Source: Kocuria rosea (GTDB taxonomy: Bacteria > Actinomycetota > Actinomycetes > Actinomycetales > Micrococcaceae). Taken from it: a DNA stretch of 64,000 nt. The DNA lies in NCBI RefSeq assembly GCF_006094695.1, contig NZ_CP035103.1, positions 3,162,001 to 3,226,000 of the forward strand, in the 5' to 3' direction. Shown here in pieces: positions 34,822 to 43,145 of this stretch (position 1 is its first letter; the number at the start of each line of letters is the position of its first letter). The position numbers were made by a program, and so were the translations under genes. The notes under the pieces were generated by a model. That model had not been told where the DNA came from and ran no database searches. It saw only the letters and a list, made by a program, of their open reading frames with translations.

Positions 34822-35250
34822 TCAGTGCCGGACGACGAGCACCGGGCAGTGGGCGTAGGAGACGCACGCGTGGGAGACCGACCCCAGGGAGGAGCCGAGC
34901 AGCCCGCCGCGGCCGCGCCGGCCGAGCACGAGCAGCTGCGCGGTCTCGCTCTCCGCGATGAGCCGGCCTGCCGGGCGGCCGTGCGTCACCGTGGTGGTCA
35001 GACGGCCGGGGACGTCCTCCCCGAAGACGGCCGCGACCGTGCGCGCGAGGATCCGCTCGTGGTTGGCGCGCAGCGCCTCCTCGTCGACGAGGAGCTCGGC
35101 GTCCAGCACGGTGGGGTCCCCCGCGCACGCGATCGCCTCGAGCGGGGCGTCGAGGGCCTCCGCGAGCCTCGACGCGAGCCGCAGGGCCTCCATCGAGGAC
35201 TCCGAGCCGTCGATCCCCACGAGGATCCGCTGGTCCGTCGGTGCGTTCAT
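34822..35250 (-). CDS. Universal stress protein UspA-family (copy 1)
   Basis: A 142-residue single Usp domain. It begins ILVGIDGSESSMEALR and ends with the ATP-binding pattern LGRRGRGGLLGSSLGSVS followed by CPVLVVRH, so it belongs to the nucleotide-binding type. First of three tandem paralogues on the minus strand, separated from each other by GC-rich gaps of about 80 bases. AAGGAGG lies upstream of the ATG. Such proteins act in energy-limited or hypoxic survival in actinobacteria; a specific role is not known. Confidence 0.9.
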   Translation of the reverse strand: MNAPTDQRILVGIDGSESSMEALRLASRLAEALDAPLEAIACAGDPTVLDAELLVDEEALRANHERILARTVAAVFGEDVPGRLTTTVTHGRPAGRLIAESETAQLLVLGRRGRGGLLGSSLGSVSHACVSYAHCPVLVVRH

Positions 35251-35335
35251 GACCGAACCTCCTTGTCCGGGCCGGCTGCCGGGAGCCGGCCTGTCGGTGC
35301 CGCGTGGCCCGCGCCGGGTGGCCGGCGCCGGCCGG

Positions 35336-35764
35336 TCAGTGCCGGACGACCAGCACCGGGCAGTGGGCGTGGTCGATGCACGCGTTGGAGACGGAGCCCA
35401 GGGCCGAGCCCCGCAGGCCTCCGTGGCCGCGGCGCCCGAGCACCAGCATCAGGGCGTTCTCGCTCTCCTCGACCAGGCGGGCCGCGGCCCGTCCGTGGAG
35501 CAGCTCGGCACGCACGTGCTCCGGGGGGTCCGCGCCGAACACGTCGGCGACCGTCGAGCGGAGCAGCTCCACGCTGCCGGCCGGCGGCCGGTCCGGGTCG
35601 ACGGTCTCCCAGCCCTCGTAGAGGGGCGGCCCCTCCCAGAACATGAGGGCGGTCAGCGGGACGCCCAGGGCGCGGGCGATCCTGTCCCCCGCCCGGAGGG
35701 CCTCCTTCGAGGAGTCCGATCCGTCGATGCCGACGAGGATCCGCTGCTGGGACGGTGTCTCCAT
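35336..35764 (-). CDS. Universal stress protein UspA-family (copy 2)
   Basis: A 142-residue single Usp domain (ILVGIDGSDSSKEALR ... LGRRGHGGLRGSALGSVS ... CPVLVVRH). The ATP-binding G-x2-G-x9-G-[ST] pattern is intact. It is close to its two neighbours in length and motif, indicating local duplication, but has diverged in the central 70 residues. The ATG has AAGGAG about seven bases upstream. Confidence 0.9.
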   Translation of the reverse strand: METPSQQRILVGIDGSDSSKEALRAGDRIARALGVPLTALMFWEGPPLYEGWETVDPDRPPAGSVELLRSTVADVFGADPPEHVRAELLHGRAAARLVEESENALMLVLGRRGHGGLRGSALGSVSNACIDHAHCPVLVVRH

Positions 35765-35840
35765 GGCCGAGCTCCTTCGTTCCGGCGCCCGCGGTCCGTG
35801 CCCGGGGCGCGCTCCGTCCGCCAGGAACCTGGCGGACCGC

Positions 35841-36272
35841 TCAGTGCCGCACCACGAGGACGGGGCACTTGGCGTGGGAGACGAGGGCCGAGGAGACGGA
35901 GCCGAGGATCATCCCCAGCACCCCGCCCGTTCCCCGCCGGCCCACCACGAGCATCCGGGCCTCCTCGCTCTCCTCGATGAGCCGGGCGGCGGGCTGGCCG
36001 CGCAGGAGCCGGGTGGTCAGGTTCGCCGGGCGCTGCTCCCCGAACACCTCCTCGAGGGTGCTCTCGAACAGCTGCTCGCTGCCGCGGCGGAACTCCTCGG
36101 GGTCCACCACGCGGTAGCTCTCGTAGAGCAGCGGGTCCTCCCAGCACATGATGGCCTCGAGCGGTGCGCCCAGGGCCTCGGCGAGCCGCACTCCCTCCCG
36201 GAGCGCGGCCTTGGACGACCCGGACCCGTCGACTCCCACGACGATCCGGCCTCCGGACGACGGCTCGCCCAT
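35841..36272 (-). CDS. Universal stress protein UspA-family (copy 3)
   Basis: A 143-residue single Usp domain (IVVGVDGSGSSKAALR ... VGRRGTGGVLGMILGSVSSALVS ... CPVLVVRH). The ATG at 36272 is preferred because AAGGGGG lies about seven bases before it; an ATG 48 bases upstream would add a non-conserved Gly/Pro-rich leader. It is the first gene of the three-copy tandem in transcription order, so the promoter of the group may lie in 36273-36430. Confidence 0.9.
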   Translation of the reverse strand: MGEPSSGGRIVVGVDGSGSSKAALREGVRLAEALGAPLEAIMCWEDPLLYESYRVVDPEEFRRGSEQLFESTLEEVFGEQRPANLTTRLLRGQPAARLIEESEEARMLVVGRRGTGGVLGMILGSVSSALVSHAKCPVLVVRH

Positions 36273-36430
36273 GGTGTTCCCCCTTGTTCCCGGCGGGCCG
36301 GCCGGTCCGCCTGTCTCCACGATAGGACCCGGTGAGGTGCGTCACAACGGATCCCCGGTCCCGGGGCCCGCATGACGGCCGGCGGGCGGCACCGCCCCGC
36401 CTGCCGTCGCACGGGCGACGCGCGGCGTCC

Positions 36431-36847
36431 TCAGCCGCGGGTGACCTGGATCTTCCGGGTCGCGGGCGGCTCGACGTGCCCGGCGACGGGCACGCGCACC
36501 TCCAGCACGCCGTCGCGGTACGCGGCGCTGATGTCCTCGTCCCGGCACCCGGCGGGCAGCGGCAGGGCGCGGGAGAACGAGCCGTAGCGGAACTCCGAGC
36601 GGTAACCGCCCTTGTCCTTGTGCTCGGTCCGCTCCCTGCGCTCGGCCCGCAGGTGGAGCACGTCGTCGGCCACCGTGAGCTCCACGTCCTGCTCGGGGTC
36701 GATGCCGGGCAGCTCCGCCCGGATCACCACGGTGTGGCCGTCCCGGTACTCCTCCACACGGGGCCAGGAGGCCTCGACGTCCCCCTCCAGGAGGCGTCGG
36801 AGGGGCTCGAGCATCTCCAGCCCCTCCCTGCGCATCAATCCGGCCAT
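36431..36847 (-). CDS. Hsp20/alpha-crystallin small heat shock protein
   Basis: A 138-residue small chaperone. The alpha-crystallin domain spans about residues 30-125 (VVIRAELPGIDPEQDVELTV, YGSFSRALPLPAG, YRDGVLEVRVPV), followed by a short tail (RKIQVTRG). The ATG has AAGGAG seven bases upstream. A TACGCT hexamer on the minus strand (36947-36942) is a candidate -10. Context with universal stress proteins recalls mycobacterial hspX/acr surroundings. It holds unfolded proteins during stress without ATP. Confidence 0.93.
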   Translation of the reverse strand: MAGLMRREGLEMLEPLRRLLEGDVEASWPRVEEYRDGHTVVIRAELPGIDPEQDVELTVADDVLHLRAERRERTEHKDKGGYRSEFRYGSFSRALPLPAGCRDEDISAAYRDGVLEVRVPVAGHVEPPATRKIQVTRG

Positions 36848-37122
36848 GACCTGACTCCTTCCCGTGGCACCGGTGCCGCGGCCGTCCGGGACGTCGTCCC
36901 GGACGGCCGGCGGGACCGGTGCGGTCCGCCTCGACCCTTCAAGCGTAGACACCGCCGACCGGGCGCGTAAGGGCCGCGGGGTCCGGGACGCATGATGACG
37001 GGGGCCCGCTCCACCGGCCCCCGGGGACACTGGATTCGCAGGTGCGACAGGGCGATAATCGGGGCATCCCCACGGGTTCTGTCGCCGTCCGGCGGCCACC
37101 CCGGGGACCGGGAGAGAGCGGG

Positions 37123-37650
37123 GTGTCCGCGGTGGACAACAACGTGATGAAGATCGTCTACACGTTCTTCCTGGGGGCCCTGCTGGCCCTGTTCGTGGGC
37201 CTGGGGATCCAGACGTTCTATCCGGGGCCGGAGATGCCGGAGCCGACCGCGGGGATGGAGTTCGTGCCCGAGGGGGGCGCTCCGACCGAGGAGCAGCGCG
37301 CGGAGATGGAGGAGAACGACCGGCAGTGGCGGCAGTGGCAGGAGGAGCAGCAGAGCTACAGCCGCGACGTGGCGGTCGTGGCCCTGGGCGCCTCCGTGGT
37401 GCTGCTCGGTCTCAGCCTCGTGCTGGAGAAGCGCAACAGGGTGCTGACCAACGGGGTGATGCTGGGCGGGCTGTTCACCCTGATCTACGCCATCGGCCGC
37501 AGCTTCGCCTCCAGCGAGACCACCATGACGTTCGTCGCCGTGAGCGTGGGCCTGGCGGTGGTGCTGGTCCTCGGCCACCGGCGCTTCTTCCAGGACCGTC
37601 CCCCGGCGGGCGCGCCCGAGGAGGCGCACCGGGAGCAGAGCGGCGTCTGA
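37123..37650 (+). CDS. Four-span membrane protein of unknown function (paralogue A)
   Basis: A 175-residue protein with one N-terminal span (IVYTFFLGALLALFVGLG), a hydrophilic Glu/Gln-rich loop of about 60 residues beginning PGPEMPEP, and three further spans separated by short loops. It is clearly paralogous to the product at 40621-41199 (shared VYTFFLG, LLALFVGLG, PGPE, SRDV, VLLGGL/MLGGLF, RRF). The GTG at 37123 has GGAGAG upstream; a second in-frame GTG lies nine bases on. Not recognised as a named family. It is divergent from hsp20. Confidence 0.7.
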   Translation: MSAVDNNVMKIVYTFFLGALLALFVGLGIQTFYPGPEMPEPTAGMEFVPEGGAPTEEQRAEMEENDRQWRQWQEEQQSYSRDVAVVALGASVVLLGLSLVLEKRNRVLTNGVMLGGLFTLIYAIGRSFASSETTMTFVAVSVGLAVVLVLGHRRFFQDRPPAGAPEEAHREQSGV

Positions 37651-37670
37651 GCCGCTCCGCCGGGACGCCT

Positions 37671-38996
37671 CTAGAAGCCCGTCGGCTCGGTCTCCAGCTC
37701 GGGCTCCTCGGGCGGGGCCTCGTGGTGCAGGGGCCGCAGGGCGGCGGTCGTCCCGAACCACAGCAGCGCGTCGTAGCGCTCCCCCATGCGGGTGGGGACG
37801 TAGTTGCCGGCCTCGCGCCACGGGTGGTACACCACCCCGACGGCCCGGTGGCCGAACCTCCCGGAGAGCCAGGGCCCGGAGCGGTCGCGGCCGAAGACGA
37901 GCACCGCGTCCTCCTCCAGCGCCCGGTGCAGGAGGTCCTCGTGGCTGCCGGCACGAGCCTGCGGGACGGCGAGCACCTCCTCGGCCGCGCCCCACGCCTC
38001 CGCCGCGACCACCGTGCCGGTCCAGGAGGCGAGGCCGACCAGCACCACCTCGTGCGCGGGGTGGCGCTCGCGCAGCAGCTGACCCACGTTGACCAGCCCG
38101 GCGTCGAACATGTCGGTGGCCCGGGCGTCCCCCACGTGGGAGTTGTGCTCCCACACCAGGCCCTTGGCGCCGGGCCCGTGGTGGCGGGAGAGCAGGTCCG
38201 CGGTGTCCGCCATGTGCTCGTCCCGCACGTTCCAGGACTGCCGGTCGCCGCGCACCATGGTCCGGTAGTAGCGCTCGGCGTCGACCGTCACCATGGCGTT
38301 GAGGACGGCGTCGAACGCGGCGGGGTCCCCGGCCGTCCGGTCCATGGTGCGCCGGCGCACCTCGGCGAGGAGGGCGACGACGTCGGCCTCGCAGCTCTCG
38401 GGCACGATCCGCGTCCGCCACGCGTAGCGGTGCGGGTCCTCGTGGAAGGGGACGAAGCACTGCCACGCCTGCAGCGCGGCGGGCAGCGCCTCGGGGGCGC
38501 TCGTCCCGAGCCAGCCGATGATCTCCCGCAGCGAGTCCCACAGCGAGTAGACGTCCAGGCCGTAGAAGCCGACCTGCTCGTGGCCGGCCCGGCGGGCGTT
38601 CTCCTCCCGGAGCCAGTCGAGGAACTCGGCGACCTCCTCGTTCGCCCACATCCACGTGGGCCAGCGCTCGAAGCCCGCGAGGACGCCGTGGGCGTCGAGG
38701 TCCTGGTCCGCCTCGCCGCGCACCCACCGGTCGATCCGCCAGCAGTCCGGCCAGTCCCCCTCGACCCCGATCCAGGTGAAGCCGTGCTCCTCGATGAGCC
38801 GGCGGCTGAGCAGGGCCCGCCACCGGTAGTACTCGTGCGTGCCGTGGGACGCCTCCCCCACGCACACGAACCGGACGCCGGCGCAGCGCTCCACGAGCGG
38901 GTCGAGGTCCTGCGCCGTCTCCAGCGGCCGGGCGAGGGAGCGGATCTCCGCGAGGACCCCGGCCTCCCGGGAGGGGCCGCGCCCGAGCGGGCTCAC
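37671..38996 (-). CDS. Erythromycin esterase-family protein
   Basis: A 441-residue protein of the EreA/EreB-like superfamily. Key positions are seen in FVCVGEASHGTHEYYRW (His) and LVWEHNSHVGDARATD (Glu, His). Only some members hydrolyse macrolides; in Mycobacterium tuberculosis the related domain of Rv2030c is part of the dormancy regulon and its substrate is unknown, so antibiotic inactivation should not be assumed. The GTG start overlaps the TGA of the upstream phosphoribosyltransferase-hydrolase gene (GTGA). Together the two genes cover the domain pair that is fused in Rv2030c. Confidence 0.85.
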   Translation of the reverse strand: MSPLGRGPSREAGVLAEIRSLARPLETAQDLDPLVERCAGVRFVCVGEASHGTHEYYRWRALLSRRLIEEHGFTWIGVEGDWPDCWRIDRWVRGEADQDLDAHGVLAGFERWPTWMWANEEVAEFLDWLREENARRAGHEQVGFYGLDVYSLWDSLREIIGWLGTSAPEALPAALQAWQCFVPFHEDPHRYAWRTRIVPESCEADVVALLAEVRRRTMDRTAGDPAAFDAVLNAMVTVDAERYYRTMVRGDRQSWNVRDEHMADTADLLSRHHGPGAKGLVWEHNSHVGDARATDMFDAGLVNVGQLLRERHPAHEVVLVGLASWTGTVVAAEAWGAAEEVLAVPQARAGSHEDLLHRALEEDAVLVFGRDRSGPWLSGRFGHRAVGVVYHPWREAGNYVPTRMGERYDALLWFGTTAALRPLHHEAPPEEPELETEPTGF

Positions 38997-40348
38997 CGGG
39001 ACGTCCCGTCGCCGTGCTCCCCGGCCGGGGAGAGGTGGCGCAGGAACCAGTCCCGGGCCAGCGCGGCGGCCTCGGCGAGCGTGCCGGGCTCCTCGAAGAG
39101 GTGCGTGGCGCCCTCCACCACGGCCAACCGGGTGGGGCAGCGCATCGACTCCTGCGCCCACCGGTTGAGGCCGAGCACCTCGGAGTCCTCGCTGCCGACG
39201 ATCAGCAGGGTGGGTGCCTGCACCGAGCGCAGCCGCTCGTCCGCGAGGTCCGGCCGGCCGCCGCGGGAGACCACGGCCGCGATGGACGCGCCGGGCTCGG
39301 CCGCGGCCCACAGGGCGGCGCCGGCGCCGGTGCTCGCCCCGAAGTACCCGACCGGGGACGCCGCGGAACCGGGCTGCTCGCGCAGCCACGCCGTGGCCAG
39401 GAGCAGCCGCTCGGCGAGCAGGCCGATGTCGAAGACGTTGCCGCGGTCCGTCTCCTCCCCGGGGGTGAGCAGGTCGAGCAGCAGGGTGCCGAGCCCCGCC
39501 TGCTGCAGGACGGAGGCCACGTACTGGTTCCGCGGGCTGCGCCGGCTGCTGCCACTGCCGTGGGCGAAGACCACCACCCCGGCGCCGGGCGCCGGCAGGT
39601 GCAGGTGCGCCTCGAGCTGCTCCCTCCCGGCCGGGATGCGCACGTCGGCGTCGACCGGATAGCCGTGCGCGGCCGGCCCCGCCCGGGGCGGCGCGGGCAG
39701 CTCCGGCTGGTGGCGGCGCCTGGCGGCGTCCAGCAGGGCCACCACCTCGTCGTCCTCGGTGGCGGAGAAGTCCCGGTAGTGGTAGCCGACGGCCGTGAAG
39801 TACGGCGGGGTCGCGAGGCAGATCACCTCGTCCGCCTCCACCACCCGGCCCAGGGCCTCCTGCGGGGCCACCGGGACGGCCAGCACCACGCGCGCGGCGC
39901 CCAGCTGGCGGGCGATCCGGCAGGCCACGCGGGCCGTGGAGCCGGTGGCGATGCCGTCGTCGACGACCAGGGCGGTCCGCCCGGTGAGATCGACCCGCTC
40001 CCGGCCCTCCCGGAAGCGCGCCGTCCGCGCCTCGAGCACGGCCCGCTCCCGCGCCTCGATCTGCTCGAGCTGCGCGTCCGTCACCCCGAAGTACTGGAGG
40101 GTCCGCTCGTCGAGCACGCGGGCGCCCTCCTCCCCGATGGCGCCCATGGCCAGCTCGGGCTGGGAGGGGACCCCCAGTTTCCGCACCACGATGACGTCCA
40201 GCGGCGCGTCCAGGATGCGGGCCACCTCGTGGGCCACGGGCACCCCGCCGCGGGGCAGTCCCAGCACCACCACGTCCTGCCCGCGCAGGGACCTCAGCCG
40301 CTTCCCCAGCTGCCGCCCGGCCTCGACCCTGTTCTCGAAGACCACCAT
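38993..40348 (-). CDS. Phosphoribosyltransferase domain fused to alpha/beta hydrolase (dienelactone hydrolase-like)
   Basis: A 451-residue two-domain protein. Residues of about 1-215 are a type I phosphoribosyltransferase with the PRPP-binding loop TALVVDDGIATGSTAR. Residues of about 230-445 are an alpha/beta hydrolase: oxyanion region VVFAHGSGSSR, nucleophile elbow GYFGASTGAGAALWA, and histidine in VEGATHLFEEPG. This fusion occurs in actinobacteria, often near erythromycin-esterase, Usp and Hsp20 genes. Neither substrate is known. The ATG 40348 is chosen because it starts the domain directly (MVVFENRVEAG). A TACGCT hexamer about 105 bases upstream is a candidate -10. Confidence 0.85.
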   Translation of the reverse strand: MVVFENRVEAGRQLGKRLRSLRGQDVVVLGLPRGGVPVAHEVARILDAPLDVIVVRKLGVPSQPELAMGAIGEEGARVLDERTLQYFGVTDAQLEQIEARERAVLEARTARFREGRERVDLTGRTALVVDDGIATGSTARVACRIARQLGAARVVLAVPVAPQEALGRVVEADEVICLATPPYFTAVGYHYRDFSATEDDEVVALLDAARRRHQPELPAPPRAGPAAHGYPVDADVRIPAGREQLEAHLHLPAPGAGVVVFAHGSGSSRRSPRNQYVASVLQQAGLGTLLLDLLTPGEETDRGNVFDIGLLAERLLLATAWLREQPGSAASPVGYFGASTGAGAALWAAAEPGASIAAVVSRGGRPDLADERLRSVQAPTLLIVGSEDSEVLGLNRWAQESMRCPTRLAVVEGATHLFEEPGTLAEAAALARDWFLRHLSPAGEHGDGTSR

Positions 40349-40620
40349 GGTCCCCACCGCCTCTCCGGCGGGCGCGCGGCCCACCGCCCTCCGGTGCTCG
40401 CCCGGCTCCGTTCGCGCCCCCCGGGTCCCGTGGGCCGCCGCGGAGGACTCCAGCGTAGGCAGGCGGGGAACACGGTGGAAGGCCCGCGGGCCAGGTGACG
40501 GACGTGGACAACGGAGCAGGCCCGCCCCACAATGTGAGCACGCCCCGGCGGCCGGCCGGCCGCGGACCCGGGCGCCCTGGACGGACGTCCCGCACCGGCG
40601 GGGGAGACGGAGCACGCCGC

Positions 40621-41199
40621 ATGAAGGACCGCACGCAGGACAGCGCCGAGGACCGCACGGACGGCAGGGTCATGCGGACGGTCTACACGTTCTTCCTGGG
40701 GCTGCTGCTGGCCCTGTTCGTGGGTCTCGGCGTCGCCACGGTCCACCCCGGCCCGGAGGAGCCCGCGCCGCCCCCGGCGGTCGCGATGGCGCGGGAGACC
40801 CGCGAGCTCGCCCCGGAGGAGCAGCAGCAGTGGGCGGCCTACGAGCGCGAACGGGGGGCGTGGGAGGTCGAGCACATGCGGCACAGCCGCGACGTCGGCG
40901 TGATCGCCCTGGTCGCGTCCGTCGTGCTGCTGGGGGCGAGCCTGGCGGTGGAGCGGCGCCGACCGGTGCTCGCCCACGGCGTGCTGCTCGGCGGTCTGTT
41001 CACGCTGCTGCACAGCGTGGTCCGCAGCCTGGTCTCGCAGGACACCGTCGCCTCGTTCGCCGTGGTCACCGTGGCGCTGGCCGTGGTGCTGTACCTCGGC
41101 TACCGCCGGTTCGTGGACCGCCCCACCCCGGCCGGTGACCGGTGGGGTCCTCCCCGGCCGGTGGTCAGCGACAACGGGAAGCACCCGTCCCGCCGCTGA
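40621..41199 (+). CDS. Four-span membrane protein of unknown function (paralogue B)
   Basis: A 192-residue paralogue of the product at 37123-37650: N-terminal span TVYTFFLGLLLALFVGLG, hydrophilic loop starting HPGPEEPAPP and ending HMRHSRDVGVIALVASVVLLG, then two more spans and a charged tail. The ATG at 40621 has GGGGGAGACGG upstream; an in-frame GTG at 40495 would add an Arg/Gly/Pro-rich leader and is less likely. It is divergent from the phosphoribosyltransferase-hydrolase gene. Function unknown. Confidence 0.7.
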   Translation: MKDRTQDSAEDRTDGRVMRTVYTFFLGLLLALFVGLGVATVHPGPEEPAPPPAVAMARETRELAPEEQQQWAAYERERGAWEVEHMRHSRDVGVIALVASVVLLGASLAVERRRPVLAHGVLLGGLFTLLHSVVRSLVSQDTVASFAVVTVALAVVLYLGYRRFVDRPTPAGDRWGPPRPVVSDNGKHPSRR

Positions 41200-41223
41200 G
41201 CGCGCCGGGCCGGTGCCGGCCGG

Positions 41224-42270
41224 TCAGCGGGGCAGCGGCAGCTTCTCGTCGAGCACGGCCCGGACGGCCGCGACGTCGACGTCCGTGACGGAGGCGTGCT
41301 CCCAGGCCGGCCGGTTGTCCTTGTCCACGAGGACCGCCCGCACGCCCTCGGCGAAGTCGGGGCGGGCGATCGTGTCCGCGGCGAGGCGCAGCTCCCGCTC
41401 GAGGCAGGAGCGCACGCTGTCGTCGGCCGCGCCGCGCTCCAGCAGCTCGAAGGTGCGCACCAGCGAGGAGGGGCTCATCCCCGCGAGGTCCTCCGGCGCG
41501 GCGGCGACGATCTGCTCGAGGGTCGGGGCGCCGTAGCGCTCCTCGATCTCCTCCCACCGCGCCACCACGGAGGACGGCTCGGGCTCGCGCGCGAAGCGGG
41601 AGAGGGCGTCCTCCGGGCCCTCCTCCACCACGGCCCCGGCGAGGGCCTCGAAGTCCTCGTCCGCCACGAGGACGTCGGCCAGCCCGAGGGCGACGGCGTC
41701 CGCGCCGCCGAGCCGCTGCCCGCCGAGGGCGAGCCAGCGGCCCACGGCCAGGCCCGGTTCGCCGCGGTGGTCCGGCCGGGAGACGCGCGGCAGGAACCAG
41801 GAGGCGCCGATGTCGGTGAAGAAGCCGATCTTCGTCTCGGGCATCGCCATGACCGTGGAGGGACCTACCACGCGGTGGGAACCGTGCACGGAGATGCCCA
41901 TGCCGCCGCCCATGCAGATCCCGTTCATGAGCGCCACGTAGGGCTTGGGGTAGTCCGCGATCAGGCAGTCGAGGGCGTACTCGACGGCGAACACCCCCGT
42001 GGCCTCCTCCGTCCGCCCGGCGAGCACGGCGTCGCGGACCTCCCGGATGTCGCCGCCGGCGCACCACGCCCGCGGGGAGGCCGAGGTGACGAGCACGTGG
42101 CGCACGGCGTCGTCGTCCCGCCACGCGTCGAGCGCGGTCTTGAGGTCCCGGTACATCTGTGCGGTGAGGGCGTTGAGCTGACGGGGCCGGTTGAGCACGA
42201 TGTGCCCGGTGCCGTTGCGGACCTCGGTCAGGACGTGCTGCGCGGTGCCGGTCGTGGCAGTGTCGGTCAT
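41224..42270 (-). CDS. Enoyl-CoA hydratase/isomerase-family protein, 3-hydroxyisobutyryl-CoA hydrolase-like
   Basis: A 348-residue crotonase-fold protein. The oxyanion-hole and active-site segments are WCAGGDIREV and LMNGICMGGGMGISVHGSHR. The stretch MAMPETKIGFFTDIGASWFL is characteristic of 3-hydroxyisobutyryl-CoA hydrolases of valine breakdown, and the longer C-terminus also fits that subgroup rather than enoyl-CoA hydratases (about 260 residues). The ATG at 42270 gives MTDTATTGTAQHVL. No other valine-degradation genes are adjacent, so the pathway is inferred. Confidence 0.85.
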   Translation of the reverse strand: MTDTATTGTAQHVLTEVRNGTGHIVLNRPRQLNALTAQMYRDLKTALDAWRDDDAVRHVLVTSASPRAWCAGGDIREVRDAVLAGRTEEATGVFAVEYALDCLIADYPKPYVALMNGICMGGGMGISVHGSHRVVGPSTVMAMPETKIGFFTDIGASWFLPRVSRPDHRGEPGLAVGRWLALGGQRLGGADAVALGLADVLVADEDFEALAGAVVEEGPEDALSRFAREPEPSSVVARWEEIEERYGAPTLEQIVAAAPEDLAGMSPSSLVRTFELLERGAADDSVRSCLERELRLAADTIARPDFAEGVRAVLVDKDNRPAWEHASVTDVDVAAVRAVLDEKLPLPR

Positions 42271-42310
42271 GGCTCCCACCCTGCCACGGGTCGCGCCGCC
42301 GTGCCACGGC

Positions 42311-43135
42311 TCACACGCCGGAGGGCGGCCACTGTCCACGCTGCGCCAGGAGGGAGGCGAGCAGGTCGGCCCGGTCGGTGACGATCCCGTCGACCCCGAG
42401 CTCGAGCAGCTCCGCCATTTCGGCCGTCTCGTTGACGGTCCACACGTGCACGTCGATGCCGTGCCGGTGGGCGAAGTCCAGGAAGCGGGGGGTCACGAGC
42501 TGGACCTCGGCCCCGCCCCGCACCCGGTACCGGCGGGGGATCTGCACGGTGTCGAACGGCTCGATCCACCGGGCGGCCGCCCGCCGCGCGAGACGCCAGG
42601 TGGGCCCGCCCAGCCACGAGCACACGAGCAGCAGGCGCATCCCCTCCTTGCCGGAGGACGTGGGCACGGTCCGGCCGTCCAGCTCGCGGATCCGCCGCAG
42701 CGTGCGGCGCCGGCGGCTCTCGGAGAAGGAGGTCACCCGCACCCGGTCCACGGCGCCGAGCTCGTGGAGCAGCGCCGGCAGGGCCGCCACGGACGCCTCG
42801 TCCTTGACGTCCACGTTGAACTTCAGCTCGGGGAGCTCCGTCAGCAGGTCGGCGAAGCGGGGGATGCGCCCGACGCCGGCGACGCGCTCGGCCCTGATCT
42901 GCGCCCAGGTCAGGGCGGAGACCTTCCCGCTGCCGCCGGTGACGCGGTCGAGGGTCTCGTCGTGGAAGGACAGGACCACCCCGTCGGCCGTCGTGTTGAC
43001 GTCCGTCTCGATCCACTCGTAGCCGAGGTCCCGGGCCGCCCGGAAGGCGTCGAGGGTGTTCTCGGCACCGTCCCGGCAGAAACCGCGGTGGGCCAGGGCT
43101 GCGGGGGCGTCGCGCCGGCGCGCTGGAGGGGTCAC
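42311..43135 (-). CDS. Glycerophosphodiester phosphodiesterase
   Basis: A 274-residue GDPD-family enzyme, predicted to split glycerophosphodiesters into an alcohol and glycerol 3-phosphate. The catalytic and metal residues sit in ALAHRGFCRDGAENTLDAF, WIETDVNTTADGVVLSFHDE and FNVDVKDEA; the C-terminal barrel motif is VHVWTVNETAEM ... GVDGIVTDRADL. There is no signal peptide, so it is probably cytoplasmic. The GTG start at 43135 lies close to an AT-rich TAACAAT patch and has a poly-G stretch rather than a clear ribosome-binding site. Confidence 0.92.
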   Translation of the reverse strand: MTPPARRRDAPAALAHRGFCRDGAENTLDAFRAARDLGYEWIETDVNTTADGVVLSFHDETLDRVTGGSGKVSALTWAQIRAERVAGVGRIPRFADLLTELPELKFNVDVKDEASVAALPALLHELGAVDRVRVTSFSESRRRRTLRRIRELDGRTVPTSSGKEGMRLLLVCSWLGGPTWRLARRAAARWIEPFDTVQIPRRYRVRGGAEVQLVTPRFLDFAHRHGIDVHVWTVNETAEMAELLELGVDGIVTDRADLLASLLAQRGQWPPSGV

Positions 43136-43145
43136 CCCCCTATTG

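Noticed and set aside
29494..37122. A DosR-type box in the gaps of the stress island
   Set aside because: I looked for a GGGACT-N-AGTCCC-like palindrome in the intergenic stretches and found no convincing match, so DosR control is not claimed.
37671..38996. A macrolide-resistance gene
   Set aside because: The esterase superfamily is broad, and the stress-gene context with a phosphoribosyltransferase partner matches the dormancy-associated branch rather than resistance cassettes.
37671..40673. A possible 1000-residue fusion upstream of the erythromycin esterase
   Set aside because: The part above 38996 is out of frame with the well-supported phosphoribosyltransferase-hydrolase gene and has shadow composition. 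The GTGA overlap explains the arrangement.
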